A stretch of 64,000 nt of DNA from Candidatus Rhodoferax mariagerensis (GTDB lineage Bacteria > Pseudomonadota > Gammaproteobacteria > Burkholderiales > Burkholderiaceae_C): contig JADKAW010000038.1 of NCBI GenBank assembly GCA_016719055.1, positions 1-64,000 on the forward strand, in the 5' to 3' direction. The first letter of the stretch is position 1. Every line of letters starts with the position of its first letter. Positions 42,641 to 50,194 of this stretch are shown here, one piece after another. The translations under genes were made by a program, and so were the position numbers. The notes under the pieces were generated by a model that did no database searches, was not told the DNA's origin, and saw nothing but the letters and a program-made list of their open reading frames with translations.

Positions 42641-44142
42641 TGGGCATTCAGGTAGCAGCCACAGCCAATCAGGCAGTTGTCGTCAAGCGGCATCACATAC
42701 GACGACTTGGCCTGAACCTCGCCGGTGAGCGGATGGGTGATGGTGTAATTGACCCAGCCACCTTGTTCCTGGTCGCAGACGCGCCAGGCATCCTCAACCA
42801 GATGGTTGGCATCAAGGCCAGGAACGGCACTCAGGGCGCTCCCATCTTTCTCGGGACTGGCCCCATGCACAAGGTAGTAACCCGCACGGTCGAACACAAA
42901 AACATACAAGTCGCGGTCGATGAACGGGCCTTGTTTGTCATGGAAATCTGCGATGGCCGCCTGCAGCCCCTTGGTCCGCACATGAACCATGCCATCAAAC
43001 ACCATTTGCCGCGCCTGGTCGGCCGTGCCCTGACGCAACTGGATGTCGCCCACAGAGATTTCGAGCGTGGAGGCCTGGGCAATCATGCGATCAGAATTGA
43101 AGCTGGCGCGCTCGACCAACTCGGCGTTTTCGTGGGTCAGCACATCCAGGTCGCCCACCGCATGCACCACCTCTTCCAGCGCCTCGCTCTGGGAGGCACT
43201 GCCCTCTGCCATGACGTTGACGTTCATGGCAATTTCGCCAATACCGGAGATCAGGCTCTCCATGGTCTCGTTGATCCGCTTGATGCCTGCGACGGTTTCT
43301 CCCACACGTGCTGAAGACTCGGCGATCAGTCCGCGAATTTCGGCGGCAGCACCTTGACTGCGTTTGGCCAGGTTGCGCACCTCGGTGGCTACCACAGCAA
43401 AGCCCCGGCCCTGTTCGCCGGCGCGGGCGGCTTCCACCGCCGCATTCAGCGCCAGCAGGTTGGTCTGAAAGGCGATGCCATCAATCACGCCAATGATTTC
43501 AGACATGCGCCTGGAGGTTACCTCCAGTGGGCCCATGCTCTGCATCGCCTGGTGCATGCGCTGGCCCGCCGTGTTGGCCTCCTCGTGCAGGCTGGTGGTC
43601 ATCATGCTGACCTCGTGCGACGCCTCGGCATTGCGCGCCACGGTCTCGCTGACGCGCTTGACGTGCAAAGAGGTTTGCTGCAGGTGCTGGCCCTGGGTTG
43701 CGGCACGCTCGGCCAGTGAGCGGGTGTCGTCGACCAGTTTTTTGCCCGTGTCACCCAGGAGCACCGCGGCAGTGCGAATATTGGCAACAATGCTCGACAT
43801 GTTGAAGATCATGGTCTCAAGATGCCTGTTGAAGTTGCCCAGGGTCTTGACACCAGAATCGCTATTTGTGGTCAGGTCACCCAATGAAACAGCACGCATG
43901 GCGCGCTCGGTACGATCGCGCTCACCGCGCGTGATGCTGAAAAAGCAGAGCTGGAGATAACTCCATAACAAAATAGCCGCCAAAATCAGGCCAATCACCC
44001 AAGGGCCATGCAGTCCGACATCTGTCAGGTGCGTTAAAACCACAGTCGCTAGCGACAGCAGCAGCGGAAATGGCAAGACCCAAAACCGCAACTTGCCTGG
44101 CAAGGGCTTCAACAAGGCGATTCCAGGGCTGAAAAAGTTCAT
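42625..44142 (-). CDS. Methyl-accepting chemotaxis protein with C-terminal Cache domain
   Basis: 505 residues. Two adjacent membrane helices (~20-40 and ~47-70) with a minimal periplasmic loop, a coiled coil, and the signalling hairpin ~195-280 (IDGIAFQTNLLALNAAVEA, GRGFAVVATEVRNLAKRSQ). After it, residues ~375-495 form a single-Cache-like domain: VHVRTKGLQAAIADF, LYVFVFDRAGYYLVHGAS, GGWVNYTITHPLTGE and CLIGCGCYL. The sensor therefore follows the signalling domain and should be cytoplasmic. No NFKPY or WETF tail is present. It is the first receptor of the che operon, coupled to the CheZ-like gene. Confidence 0.9.
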   Translation of the reverse strand: MNFFSPGIALLKPLPGKLRFWVLPFPLLLSLATVVLTHLTDVGLHGPWVIGLILAAILLWSYLQLCFFSITRGERDRTERAMRAVSLGDLTTNSDSGVKTLGNFNRHLETMIFNMSSIVANIRTAAVLLGDTGKKLVDDTRSLAERAATQGQHLQQTSLHVKRVSETVARNAEASHEVSMMTTSLHEEANTAGQRMHQAMQSMGPLEVTSRRMSEIIGVIDGIAFQTNLLALNAAVEAARAGEQGRGFAVVATEVRNLAKRSQGAAAEIRGLIAESSARVGETVAGIKRINETMESLISGIGEIAMNVNVMAEGSASQSEALEEVVHAVGDLDVLTHENAELVERASFNSDRMIAQASTLEISVGDIQLRQGTADQARQMVFDGMVHVRTKGLQAAIADFHDKQGPFIDRDLYVFVFDRAGYYLVHGASPEKDGSALSAVPGLDANHLVEDAWRVCDQEQGGWVNYTITHPLTGEVQAKSSYVMPLDDNCLIGCGCYLNAQWLNV

Positions 44143-44189
44143 GGTGGACCTGTACGCGTTAAATGACCCGTGTCATGCGGGGGTGTGAT

Positions 44190-44573
44190 TCACCTGAGTG
44201 CCAATTCGATTTTGGCCTTGAGGGTATCGAGCCGGGGGGGTTTGACGATGTAACCATAAGTGCCCAACGGCATGGCTTCCTGCAAAGTAGCGGCACTGGC
44301 ATCCGCGCTCATGAAAATCACCTTCATTTCATTGATCAGCGGATTGGCGTGGGCGCGCAACTGTTGTACAAACTCCAGCCCGTCCATAGGTTTCATGTGA
44401 ATGTCGGTCAGCACCAAATTGGGCCTGAACGTGACCATGGTGCGCAGCGCAGAGGCACCGTCGGTCGCGGTTTCAATCGACTGTATTCCCAACCGACGCA
44501 GGCTGTTGACAACAAAGGTACGCATGACTTCATCGTCATCGACCACCAGAACCCGGGCAAGTATCAAATTCAT
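44190..44573 (-). CDS. Single-domain response regulator next to the PGK-HPt gene
   Basis: 127 residues: VLVVDDDEVMRTFVV, phospho-acceptor Asp in LVLTDIHMKPMDG, Ser in IFMSADAS and Lys in YIVKPPRLDTL. It has no output domain. It starts 115 bases downstream of the end of the phosphoglycerate kinase-HPt gene on the same strand and 47 bases before the Cache MCP, so it could be the phosphotransfer partner of the HPt or a second CheY. Confidence 0.88.
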   Translation of the reverse strand: MNLILARVLVVDDDEVMRTFVVNSLRRLGIQSIETATDGASALRTMVTFRPNLVLTDIHMKPMDGLEFVQQLRAHANPLINEMKVIFMSADASAATLQEAMPLGTYGYIVKPPRLDTLKAKIELALR

Positions 44574-44688
44574 AATTTAGGAGTGGCACGCTACACGGCT
44601 GCTGAGCCAATCACATGCCTGTTACTTATAGACTTTTAGACAACTAGCTTAGCAGCATTTAAATCAAAACCTGACGCTTTCGCAGCGA

Positions 44689-46239
44689 TTAATTTTGCGC
44701 CAAAAAAACACCAATTTCTTTCAACAGGCCTTCAAGCTGTGGCAATAAATCGACAAACATTGGTTCGACCACTGCCAGCGGTTCTGTTTTGCTGATTTTT
44801 TCAACGCGGGTCACGTGTTCCACCAGGGCATCGGTGGCAAAAATAGGCACATACCCCTTGATGGCGTGCAGCAGGGCGTTTGCCTTGGCCACGTCACCAG
44901 CGGCCAGCGCCGCCGCCATTTCTGGCACGCTGCCTGTCATGTTGCTCGCCACAGTTTTCAAAATTTTGGCCAGCGAAGCCTCTGAACCCATCATGGAGAC
45001 GCCTCGGGCGATGTCCAGGCTGGGCACCACCACCGTGGGGGCGGCCTGAATCTGGCCGCGGCGCGCCAACACCTCAAACGCCGGCAAGGTCTTGCCTTCC
45101 AGCACCTCCAGAAAGGCGCCGCCGCCGGTCGAGATGTAGCCCATGTCATTTTCGATGCCGTATTTGGCAATGGCCGCCAGTGTGTCGCCGCCACCGGCAA
45201 TCGAAAAAGCGCTGGACTGGGCAATGGCCTGGGCCAGCACCCGGGTACCGTTCTCGAACGCGGCAAACTCAAACACGCCAACCGGTCCGTTCCAGACAAT
45301 GGTGCCTGCCGCTTTGAGCTGCTGGGCCAGCGCAGCAGCCGTTTTGGGGCCGATGTCAAGGATCAGGTCATCGTCGGCAACGTCGGTGGCGGCCTTGGTG
45401 GTGGCGGGTGCATCGGCTGCAAACGTTTTGGCCGTGACCACATCCATCGGGATGGGCACCGCGGCACCGCGCGCCTTCATGGCTTCTATCACCGCCTTGG
45501 CCTCGGCCAGCAGGTCGGGCTCGGCCAGGCTCTTGCCAATTTTCAGACCACTGGCCAGCATGAAGGTGTTGGCGATGCCGCCGCCCACGATGAGCTGGTC
45601 AACATTGGCCGACAGGCTTTTCAGAATAGTGAGTTTGGTCGACACCTTGGACCCCGCCACGATCGCCACCAACGGGCGTTTCGGGTTGGCCAGGGCTTTG
45701 GAGATGGCGTCCATTTCAGCCGCCAGCAAAGGCCCGGCACAGGCAACTTTGGCGTATTCGGCAATCCCGTAGGTGCTGGCCTCGGCGCGGTGAGCCGTGC
45801 CGAACGCATCATGCACAAAAATGTCGCACAGCTCGGCCATCTGACGTGCCAGGGCCTCGTTGTTTTTCTTTTCACCGACATTGATGCGGCAATTTTCCAG
45901 CAGCACCACCTGCCCGGGTGCCACCGGCACACCACCTAGCCAGTTGCCCAGCAGCGGCACCGGTCGATTCAGCAGTTCGGACAGCCGTCTGGCCACCGGC
46001 ACCAGCGAGTCGGCCAGTTTGAACGCCCCTTCGGTGGGGCGCCCCAGATGGCTGGTCACCATGACGGCCGCGCCGGCGTCAAGCGCCATTTGAATACAGG
46101 CGACCGAGGCGCGGATGCGGGTGTCCTCGGTAATGGCACCGTGGTCGTCTTGCGGCACATTCAGATCAGCCCGAATAAAGACACGTTTACCCGCAACAGC
46201 GCCTTGGGCGCACAAGTCAGAAAATCGAATGACAGTCAT
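44689..46239 (-). CDS. pgk: Phosphoglycerate kinase fused to a C-terminal HPt-like domain
   Basis: 516 residues, about 120 longer than normal PGK. Residues 1-397 are a complete PGK: FIRADLNVPQ, TSHLGRP, ENCRINVGEKKN, DAFGTAHRAEAST, AGSKVSTK, WNGPVGVFE, GGGDT and TGGGAFLEVLEGK. After the linker QIQAAPTVVVP a helical domain begins (~407): LDIARGVSMMGSEASLAKIL, MAAALAAGDVAKANALLHAI and KGYVPIFATDALVEHV. H458-A-I-K-G fits the HPt signature H-x-L-K-G with the usual preceding aGD. PGK interconverts 1,3-bisphosphoglycerate and 3-phosphoglycerate. The extension suggests coupling to phosphorelay signalling; an orphan receiver and the che operon follow on the same strand. The frame is uninterrupted. 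Confidence 0.93.
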   Translation of the reverse strand: MTVIRFSDLCAQGAVAGKRVFIRADLNVPQDDHGAITEDTRIRASVACIQMALDAGAAVMVTSHLGRPTEGAFKLADSLVPVARRLSELLNRPVPLLGNWLGGVPVAPGQVVLLENCRINVGEKKNNEALARQMAELCDIFVHDAFGTAHRAEASTYGIAEYAKVACAGPLLAAEMDAISKALANPKRPLVAIVAGSKVSTKLTILKSLSANVDQLIVGGGIANTFMLASGLKIGKSLAEPDLLAEAKAVIEAMKARGAAVPIPMDVVTAKTFAADAPATTKAATDVADDDLILDIGPKTAAALAQQLKAAGTIVWNGPVGVFEFAAFENGTRVLAQAIAQSSAFSIAGGGDTLAAIAKYGIENDMGYISTGGGAFLEVLEGKTLPAFEVLARRGQIQAAPTVVVPSLDIARGVSMMGSEASLAKILKTVASNMTGSVPEMAAALAAGDVAKANALLHAIKGYVPIFATDALVEHVTRVEKISKTEPLAVVEPMFVDLLPQLEGLLKEIGVFLAQN

Positions 46240-46287
46240 GGTCGTATGAGTTTTGATTACTTTTGGTGCATTGTAAAAGCTGTCGGG

Positions 46288-46638
46288 TCACCAGCCCCAT
46301 CCCACATGCAGGGGCAAATAAACCAGCATACCCACCACAATGGTCCCCAGCACCGCCTGACCTCGACCGCGATTGCCAAAAAACCAGGCGGCTCCTGCCA
46401 GCGCTGCGAACAGGCGGGCGTCCTGCCAGGTTTGGATGAAGTGGCCCTGGGTCATGACCAGTTCCGGCACGATCACCGCAGCCAGCGCCGCAATCGGGGC
46501 ATATTGCAGGCCACGCTGTGCCCAGTGTGGCAATTGCCAGGCCTGACTTGAGATGAAAAACAAGGTTCGCGTCAGCACGGTGATCAGCGTCAAGCCGATG
46601 ATCACCACCACGGTCCAGAAGTCGGTGTCAGCGCTCAT
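46288..46638 (-). CDS. AzlD family branched-chain amino acid transport protein
   Basis: 116 residues with 3-4 hydrophobic helices (VVIIGLTLITVLTRTLFFI, APIAALAAVIVPELVM, TIVVGMLVYLPLHVGWG). Size and a 11-base overlap with the AzlC gene identify the small partner of the AzlCD exporter, implicated in branched-chain amino acid (azaleucine) efflux. It is the last gene of the def-fmt-azlC-azlD unit. Confidence 0.87.
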   Translation of the reverse strand: MSADTDFWTVVVIIGLTLITVLTRTLFFISSQAWQLPHWAQRGLQYAPIAALAAVIVPELVMTQGHFIQTWQDARLFAALAGAAWFFGNRGRGQAVLGTIVVGMLVYLPLHVGWGW

Positions 46639-47362
46639 GGGTGGCCTTGGGTAAGCGGGTGGCCTCGATCATCAGGCACATGGCCACTGCCGCCGCAATG
46701 GCCAGCAGGATGTTGAGCTTGTAGGGCAGCGCAAACGCTGCCACCGCTGCCGCGCCAGCCACACCAGCGCTGACCCAGCGCAGAGGGCTTGAAGCCAGCG
46801 AAAACAAAATACCAAACAGCGCCAGAATGCCGGCAAAACCCAGGCCCCAGTGGGTCGGAATCAAACGCGCCAGCACCACGCCCGCCACGCTGCAGCCCAC
46901 CCAGGCCAGCCAGTTGACGGCGCAATTTCCTGCCAGGTAGGCCTGCTGCGCCAACAATTGGTCAGGTTCGCCGCCATGCTGCGGGTAACGCCGTGTGAAC
47001 AGCACATAACTCAGGTCGGTGGTCAGGTAGCCCGCCAGCAGCCGCTGGCCCAGGGGCAAATGCATCATGTAGGGCCGCAGGTGAGCGCTGAACACCACAA
47101 AGCGCAGGTTGACGCAAAACCCGGTGGCCAGCACCACCCACATTGGCGCGCCCGAGGCAATCAGCGGAATAGCCGCCAGTTGCGAACTACCGGCAAAGAC
47201 GAAGACGCCCATCAGCAGTGCCTCGAACGTGCTCAAGCCCGAGTTCACCATGGCCACACCTGTCATCAGGCCCCAGGCGGCCAAGCCGGGGGCGGCACTG
47301 AGCGACTCCAGTGCGCCGGCACGGAACTCGGGGTGTCGGTAGTGGTCAGGCCGATAAAACAC
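46628..47362 (-). CDS. AzlC family amino acid permease
   Basis: 244 residues, multi-pass inner membrane protein. Typical AzlC segments: GAPMWVVLATGFCVNLRFVV, SAHLRPYMMHLPLGQRLLAG and YLTTDLSYVLFTRRYP. It starts 5 bases after the fmt stop, so it belongs to the def-fmt operon, and overlaps azlD. Confidence 0.9.
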   Translation of the reverse strand: MFYRPDHYRHPEFRAGALESLSAAPGLAAWGLMTGVAMVNSGLSTFEALLMGVFVFAGSSQLAAIPLIASGAPMWVVLATGFCVNLRFVVFSAHLRPYMMHLPLGQRLLAGYLTTDLSYVLFTRRYPQHGGEPDQLLAQQAYLAGNCAVNWLAWVGCSVAGVVLARLIPTHWGLGFAGILALFGILFSLASSPLRWVSAGVAGAAAVAAFALPYKLNILLAIAAAVAMCLMIEATRLPKATHER

Positions 47363-47367
47363 AGGGC

Positions 47368-48327
47368 TCAGTCAAAACGCATGCCGACTTGCAGGTCAAA
47401 GCCACGCACAAAGTCAGCCGCCGGCAAGCGTTTGCCGCCAGGGCGCTGGAGCTCGGTCAGGACAACTTCAGAATTCATAGCGGCTATCGTAATACCTGTA
47501 TGGGCTACAGACAGAATTGTTCCAAAATGTGAGTCGGAAGTTGGAGCTGCGCCACCCAACTGGGCAGCCCAGATTTTGAGTGTTTCACCAGCCAGAACGG
47601 TGTTTGCAACCGGGAATGGATTGAAGGCACGCACACGCCACACGATGGCTTGCGCCGGTTGCGCCCAGTGAATGGTGGCCTCGTGTTTGTCAATTTTGTT
47701 GGCGTAGGTGATGCCCTGCGATGGTTGCTGCACAGTTTGAACGGTGCCACTTTGCACCTGTTGCAAGGTTTGTACCATCAGCGAAGCTCCTAGCTGCGCC
47801 AGCTTGTCGTGCAACGTGCCAGTGGTGTCGGTGTCCAGAATCGGTAAGGTCTGCGCCATCAGCATGTCGCCGGTGTCAAGCCCGGCGTCCATTTGCATGA
47901 TGGTGACGCCGGTGCTGGCATCGCCGGCTTCGATGGCACGATGAATGGGTGCCGCCCCGCGCCAGCGTGGCAGGATGGATGCATGAATGTTGAAGCAGCC
48001 AAAGCGGGGATTGCCGAGCACCCATTGCGGCAGGATCAGGCCATAGGCCGCCACCACCATGGCGTCGGCCTGCAGCGTTTGCAGCAGGGTCTGCGTCGCC
48101 ACCGCGTCCTGGGGATATTTGCCGTCCAGGCGCAGACTGCGCGGTTGCGCCAGCGATATGCCGTACTGCAGCGCCAGCTGTTTCACCGGTGAGGCCTGCA
48201 ATTTGAGGCCGCGCCCGGCTGGGCGGTCAGGTTGAGTCAGTACCAGTACCACCTCGTGCCCGGCGGCCAGCAAGGCTGCCAGTGCCACCTCTGCAAACTC
48301 GGGCGTGCCGGCAAAAACCAGCTTCAA
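47368..48327 (-). CDS. fmt: Methionyl-tRNA formyltransferase
   Basis: 319 residues. LVFAGTPEFAEVALAALLAA at the N-terminus, formyl-donor site GCFNIHASILPRWRGAAPIH with the catalytic Asn-His, GVTIMQMDAGLDTGDML, and a C-terminal OB-fold region with the VVWR/NPFP segment (IVWRVRAFNPFPV). Formylates initiator Met-tRNA. Overlaps def by 4 bases. A copy of the interspersed repeat (47471-47514) encodes part of the C-terminal domain (AHTGITIAAMNSE) in frame. Confidence 0.96.
   Translation of the reverse strand: MKLVFAGTPEFAEVALAALLAAGHEVVLVLTQPDRPAGRGLKLQASPVKQLALQYGISLAQPRSLRLDGKYPQDAVATQTLLQTLQADAMVVAAYGLILPQWVLGNPRFGCFNIHASILPRWRGAAPIHRAIEAGDASTGVTIMQMDAGLDTGDMLMAQTLPILDTDTTGTLHDKLAQLGASLMVQTLQQVQSGTVQTVQQPSQGITYANKIDKHEATIHWAQPAQAIVWRVRAFNPFPVANTVLAGETLKIWAAQLGGAAPTSDSHFGTILSVAHTGITIAAMNSEVVLTELQRPGGKRLPAADFVRGFDLQVGMRFD
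47471..47514 (-). repeat. Short interspersed repeat inside fmt
   Basis: Minus strand: GTCTGTAGCCCATACAGG, then ATAGCCGCTATG. It keeps the GCCTSTAGCCC and paired ATAGC/GCTAT features of the family, though it is divergent. Read in frame in the C-terminal domain. Confidence 0.45.
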
Positions 48328-48833
48328 GACTTGGCCTCGCGCTGAGCCTTGAGCATTTTGGTCTTGATGCGGTTGCGCTTGAGCGGCGACAGGTATTCAA
48401 CAAACATTTTGCCCAGCAGGTGATCCATTTCATGCTGAATGCAGACCGACAACAGGCCATCGGCCTCGATCAGACGCTGTTTACCGTGTTCATCCAAGGC
48501 CTCAACCTTGACCAAATCAAACCGCTCAACGCCGTCGTAAATGCCTGGCACTGACAGGCAGCCCTCTTCGTTCAGGTGTGTTTCGGGGCTGGACCAGATG
48601 ATTTTGGGGTTGATCAGCACTATTGGGCTGTCGTGTTGCTCGGACACATCAATCACGATCAGCCGCTCATGCACATTGACCTGGGTCGCCGCCAGGCCGA
48701 TGCCTTTGGCCTCGTGCATGGTCTCAAGCATGTCGGCAATCAGGTTTTTGACGCGTGCATCAATCTCGGCCACAGGTTTGGCCACGGTGTGCAATTTGGG
48801 GTCTGGGTAGCAAAGAATAGGGAGTAAAGCCAT
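48324..48833 (-). CDS. def: Peptide deformylase
   Basis: 169 residues with the three metal-site motifs: GIGLAATQV, EEGCLSVPG (metal Cys) and CIQHEMDHLLGKMF (HExxH). Removes the N-formyl group from nascent proteins. First gene of the def-fmt-azlC-azlD unit, divergent from the LysM gene with ~130 bases between starts. Confidence 0.97.
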   Translation of the reverse strand: MALLPILCYPDPKLHTVAKPVAEIDARVKNLIADMLETMHEAKGIGLAATQVNVHERLIVIDVSEQHDSPIVLINPKIIWSSPETHLNEEGCLSVPGIYDGVERFDLVKVEALDEHGKQRLIEADGLLSVCIQHEMDHLLGKMFVEYLSPLKRNRIKTKMLKAQREAKS

Positions 48834-48963
48834 GGTGACACTTCAAAGGTGTCGTTATTTTCGCTATTTTTCTGCCAGCTGGCACGCTCTGCAGGCGACA
48901 ATCATTGTTCAATCAAGGGCTTGGGCGCAAAATCTCATGCGATTTAACAGGGTACCAAACACC

Positions 48964-50178
48964 ATGGCAAAACCTCCTTTCAATGCAGCCCCCACCTGGG
49001 TGGCCCTGGCTGCGCTGGCCTGTAGCCTGCAACTGGCCATTCCGGCGAACGCACAGAAGTTTCCCATCACGGCGCAGCAGCGGGCCGTTGCCAACCAGGT
49101 CGCCAGCGCAGGCGTGCCGCTGAGCGAGCTCAAGGCGGATGCCCCGCCCAGCTACACCATCAAGTCTGGCGACACCTTGTGGGCGATTTCCGGCATGTAC
49201 CTCAAGACGCCCTGGCGCTGGCCTGAGCTGTGGGGCATGAACCTTGAAGACATCAAAAACCCGCACCTGATTTACCCGGGTCAAACACTGTTTTTAACCA
49301 CCAAAGATGGCCTGGCCCGCCTGAGCACACGCAAGGTTGAAGATGGCAGCGATCTGCCCGCGGTGCGCCTGTCGCCTCGTACCCGCTCCGAAAAACTGCC
49401 TGACAACGCCCTGCCGACCCTCAAAAACCATCTGATCGAACCGTTTTTGACTGAACCCATTGTGGTTGACGAACAAGGCCTGACGGCCTCGCCACGTATT
49501 GTGGCCGGGCAGGACAGCCGGGTACTGCTAACGCGCGGTGACCGTGCTTATGCGCGCAGCAGTGGTGGCGACGAGCTGATCGATGAGCCCACCCTGAAGC
49601 AAAAGGCCTATCGAATCTTTCGCAACGCCACCCCCCTGAAAGACCCAATCACGGGCGAGGTGCTGGGTTATGAAGCGCAATTTGTTGGCCGCGCCTTGCT
49701 GGCGCGCAGCGAGGGCACACAAGACAACATTGATCGCGCGGGCAAAGCGCGCCAGGACGTGGTGCCAGCCACCATCGACATCGTGGATGCCAAAGAGGAA
49801 ATGCGCGTCGGCGACCGGCTGGTGCCAGAGCCGCCGCTGCAAATCATGAGCTATGTGCCGCGCGCGCCGCAGATGCCGGTAGAAGCGCGGGTGGTGTCGA
49901 TTTACGGCAGCGCTGTGGTCAACGCGGCACAAAATCAGGTGGTGGTGATTAACCAGGGGGAGCGCGAAGGGATTGAACGTGGCCACGTGCTGGCCATCCT
50001 GACCGATGGTGCCCGGCTGGTGGACAAAACCGACCCCCGCCAGCTCGAAGTCAAGCTGCCTGACGAGCGCAACGGGCTGCTGATGGTATTTCGCACCTAT
50101 GAAAAATTGTCTTATGGCCTGGTGCTGGACATTACCAGCGGCGTCAAGGTGGGCGATCGGCTGATCAACCCGCAGTAA
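48964..50178 (+). CDS. LysM peptidoglycan-binding protein
   Basis: 404 residues from ATG 48964 (the frame is open 44 codons upstream, but that part does not look like a signal sequence). Signal peptide ~1-30 ending ANAQ, then a LysM domain: YTIKSGDTLWAISGMYLKTP, WRWPELWGMN and LIYPGQTLFLT. The remaining ~300 residues include a repeat-like region with GDRAYA and VGDRLVPEP. Exported, probably cell-wall-associated. It heads the LysM-dprA-smg operon that is common in Betaproteobacteria. Confidence 0.92.
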   Translation: MAKPPFNAAPTWVALAALACSLQLAIPANAQKFPITAQQRAVANQVASAGVPLSELKADAPPSYTIKSGDTLWAISGMYLKTPWRWPELWGMNLEDIKNPHLIYPGQTLFLTTKDGLARLSTRKVEDGSDLPAVRLSPRTRSEKLPDNALPTLKNHLIEPFLTEPIVVDEQGLTASPRIVAGQDSRVLLTRGDRAYARSSGGDELIDEPTLKQKAYRIFRNATPLKDPITGEVLGYEAQFVGRALLARSEGTQDNIDRAGKARQDVVPATIDIVDAKEEMRVGDRLVPEPPLQIMSYVPRAPQMPVEARVVSIYGSAVVNAAQNQVVVINQGEREGIERGHVLAILTDGARLVDKTDPRQLEVKLPDERNGLLMVFRTYEKLSYGLVLDITSGVKVGDRLINPQ

Positions 50179-50194
50179 GCGCCCAGGGCACAGC

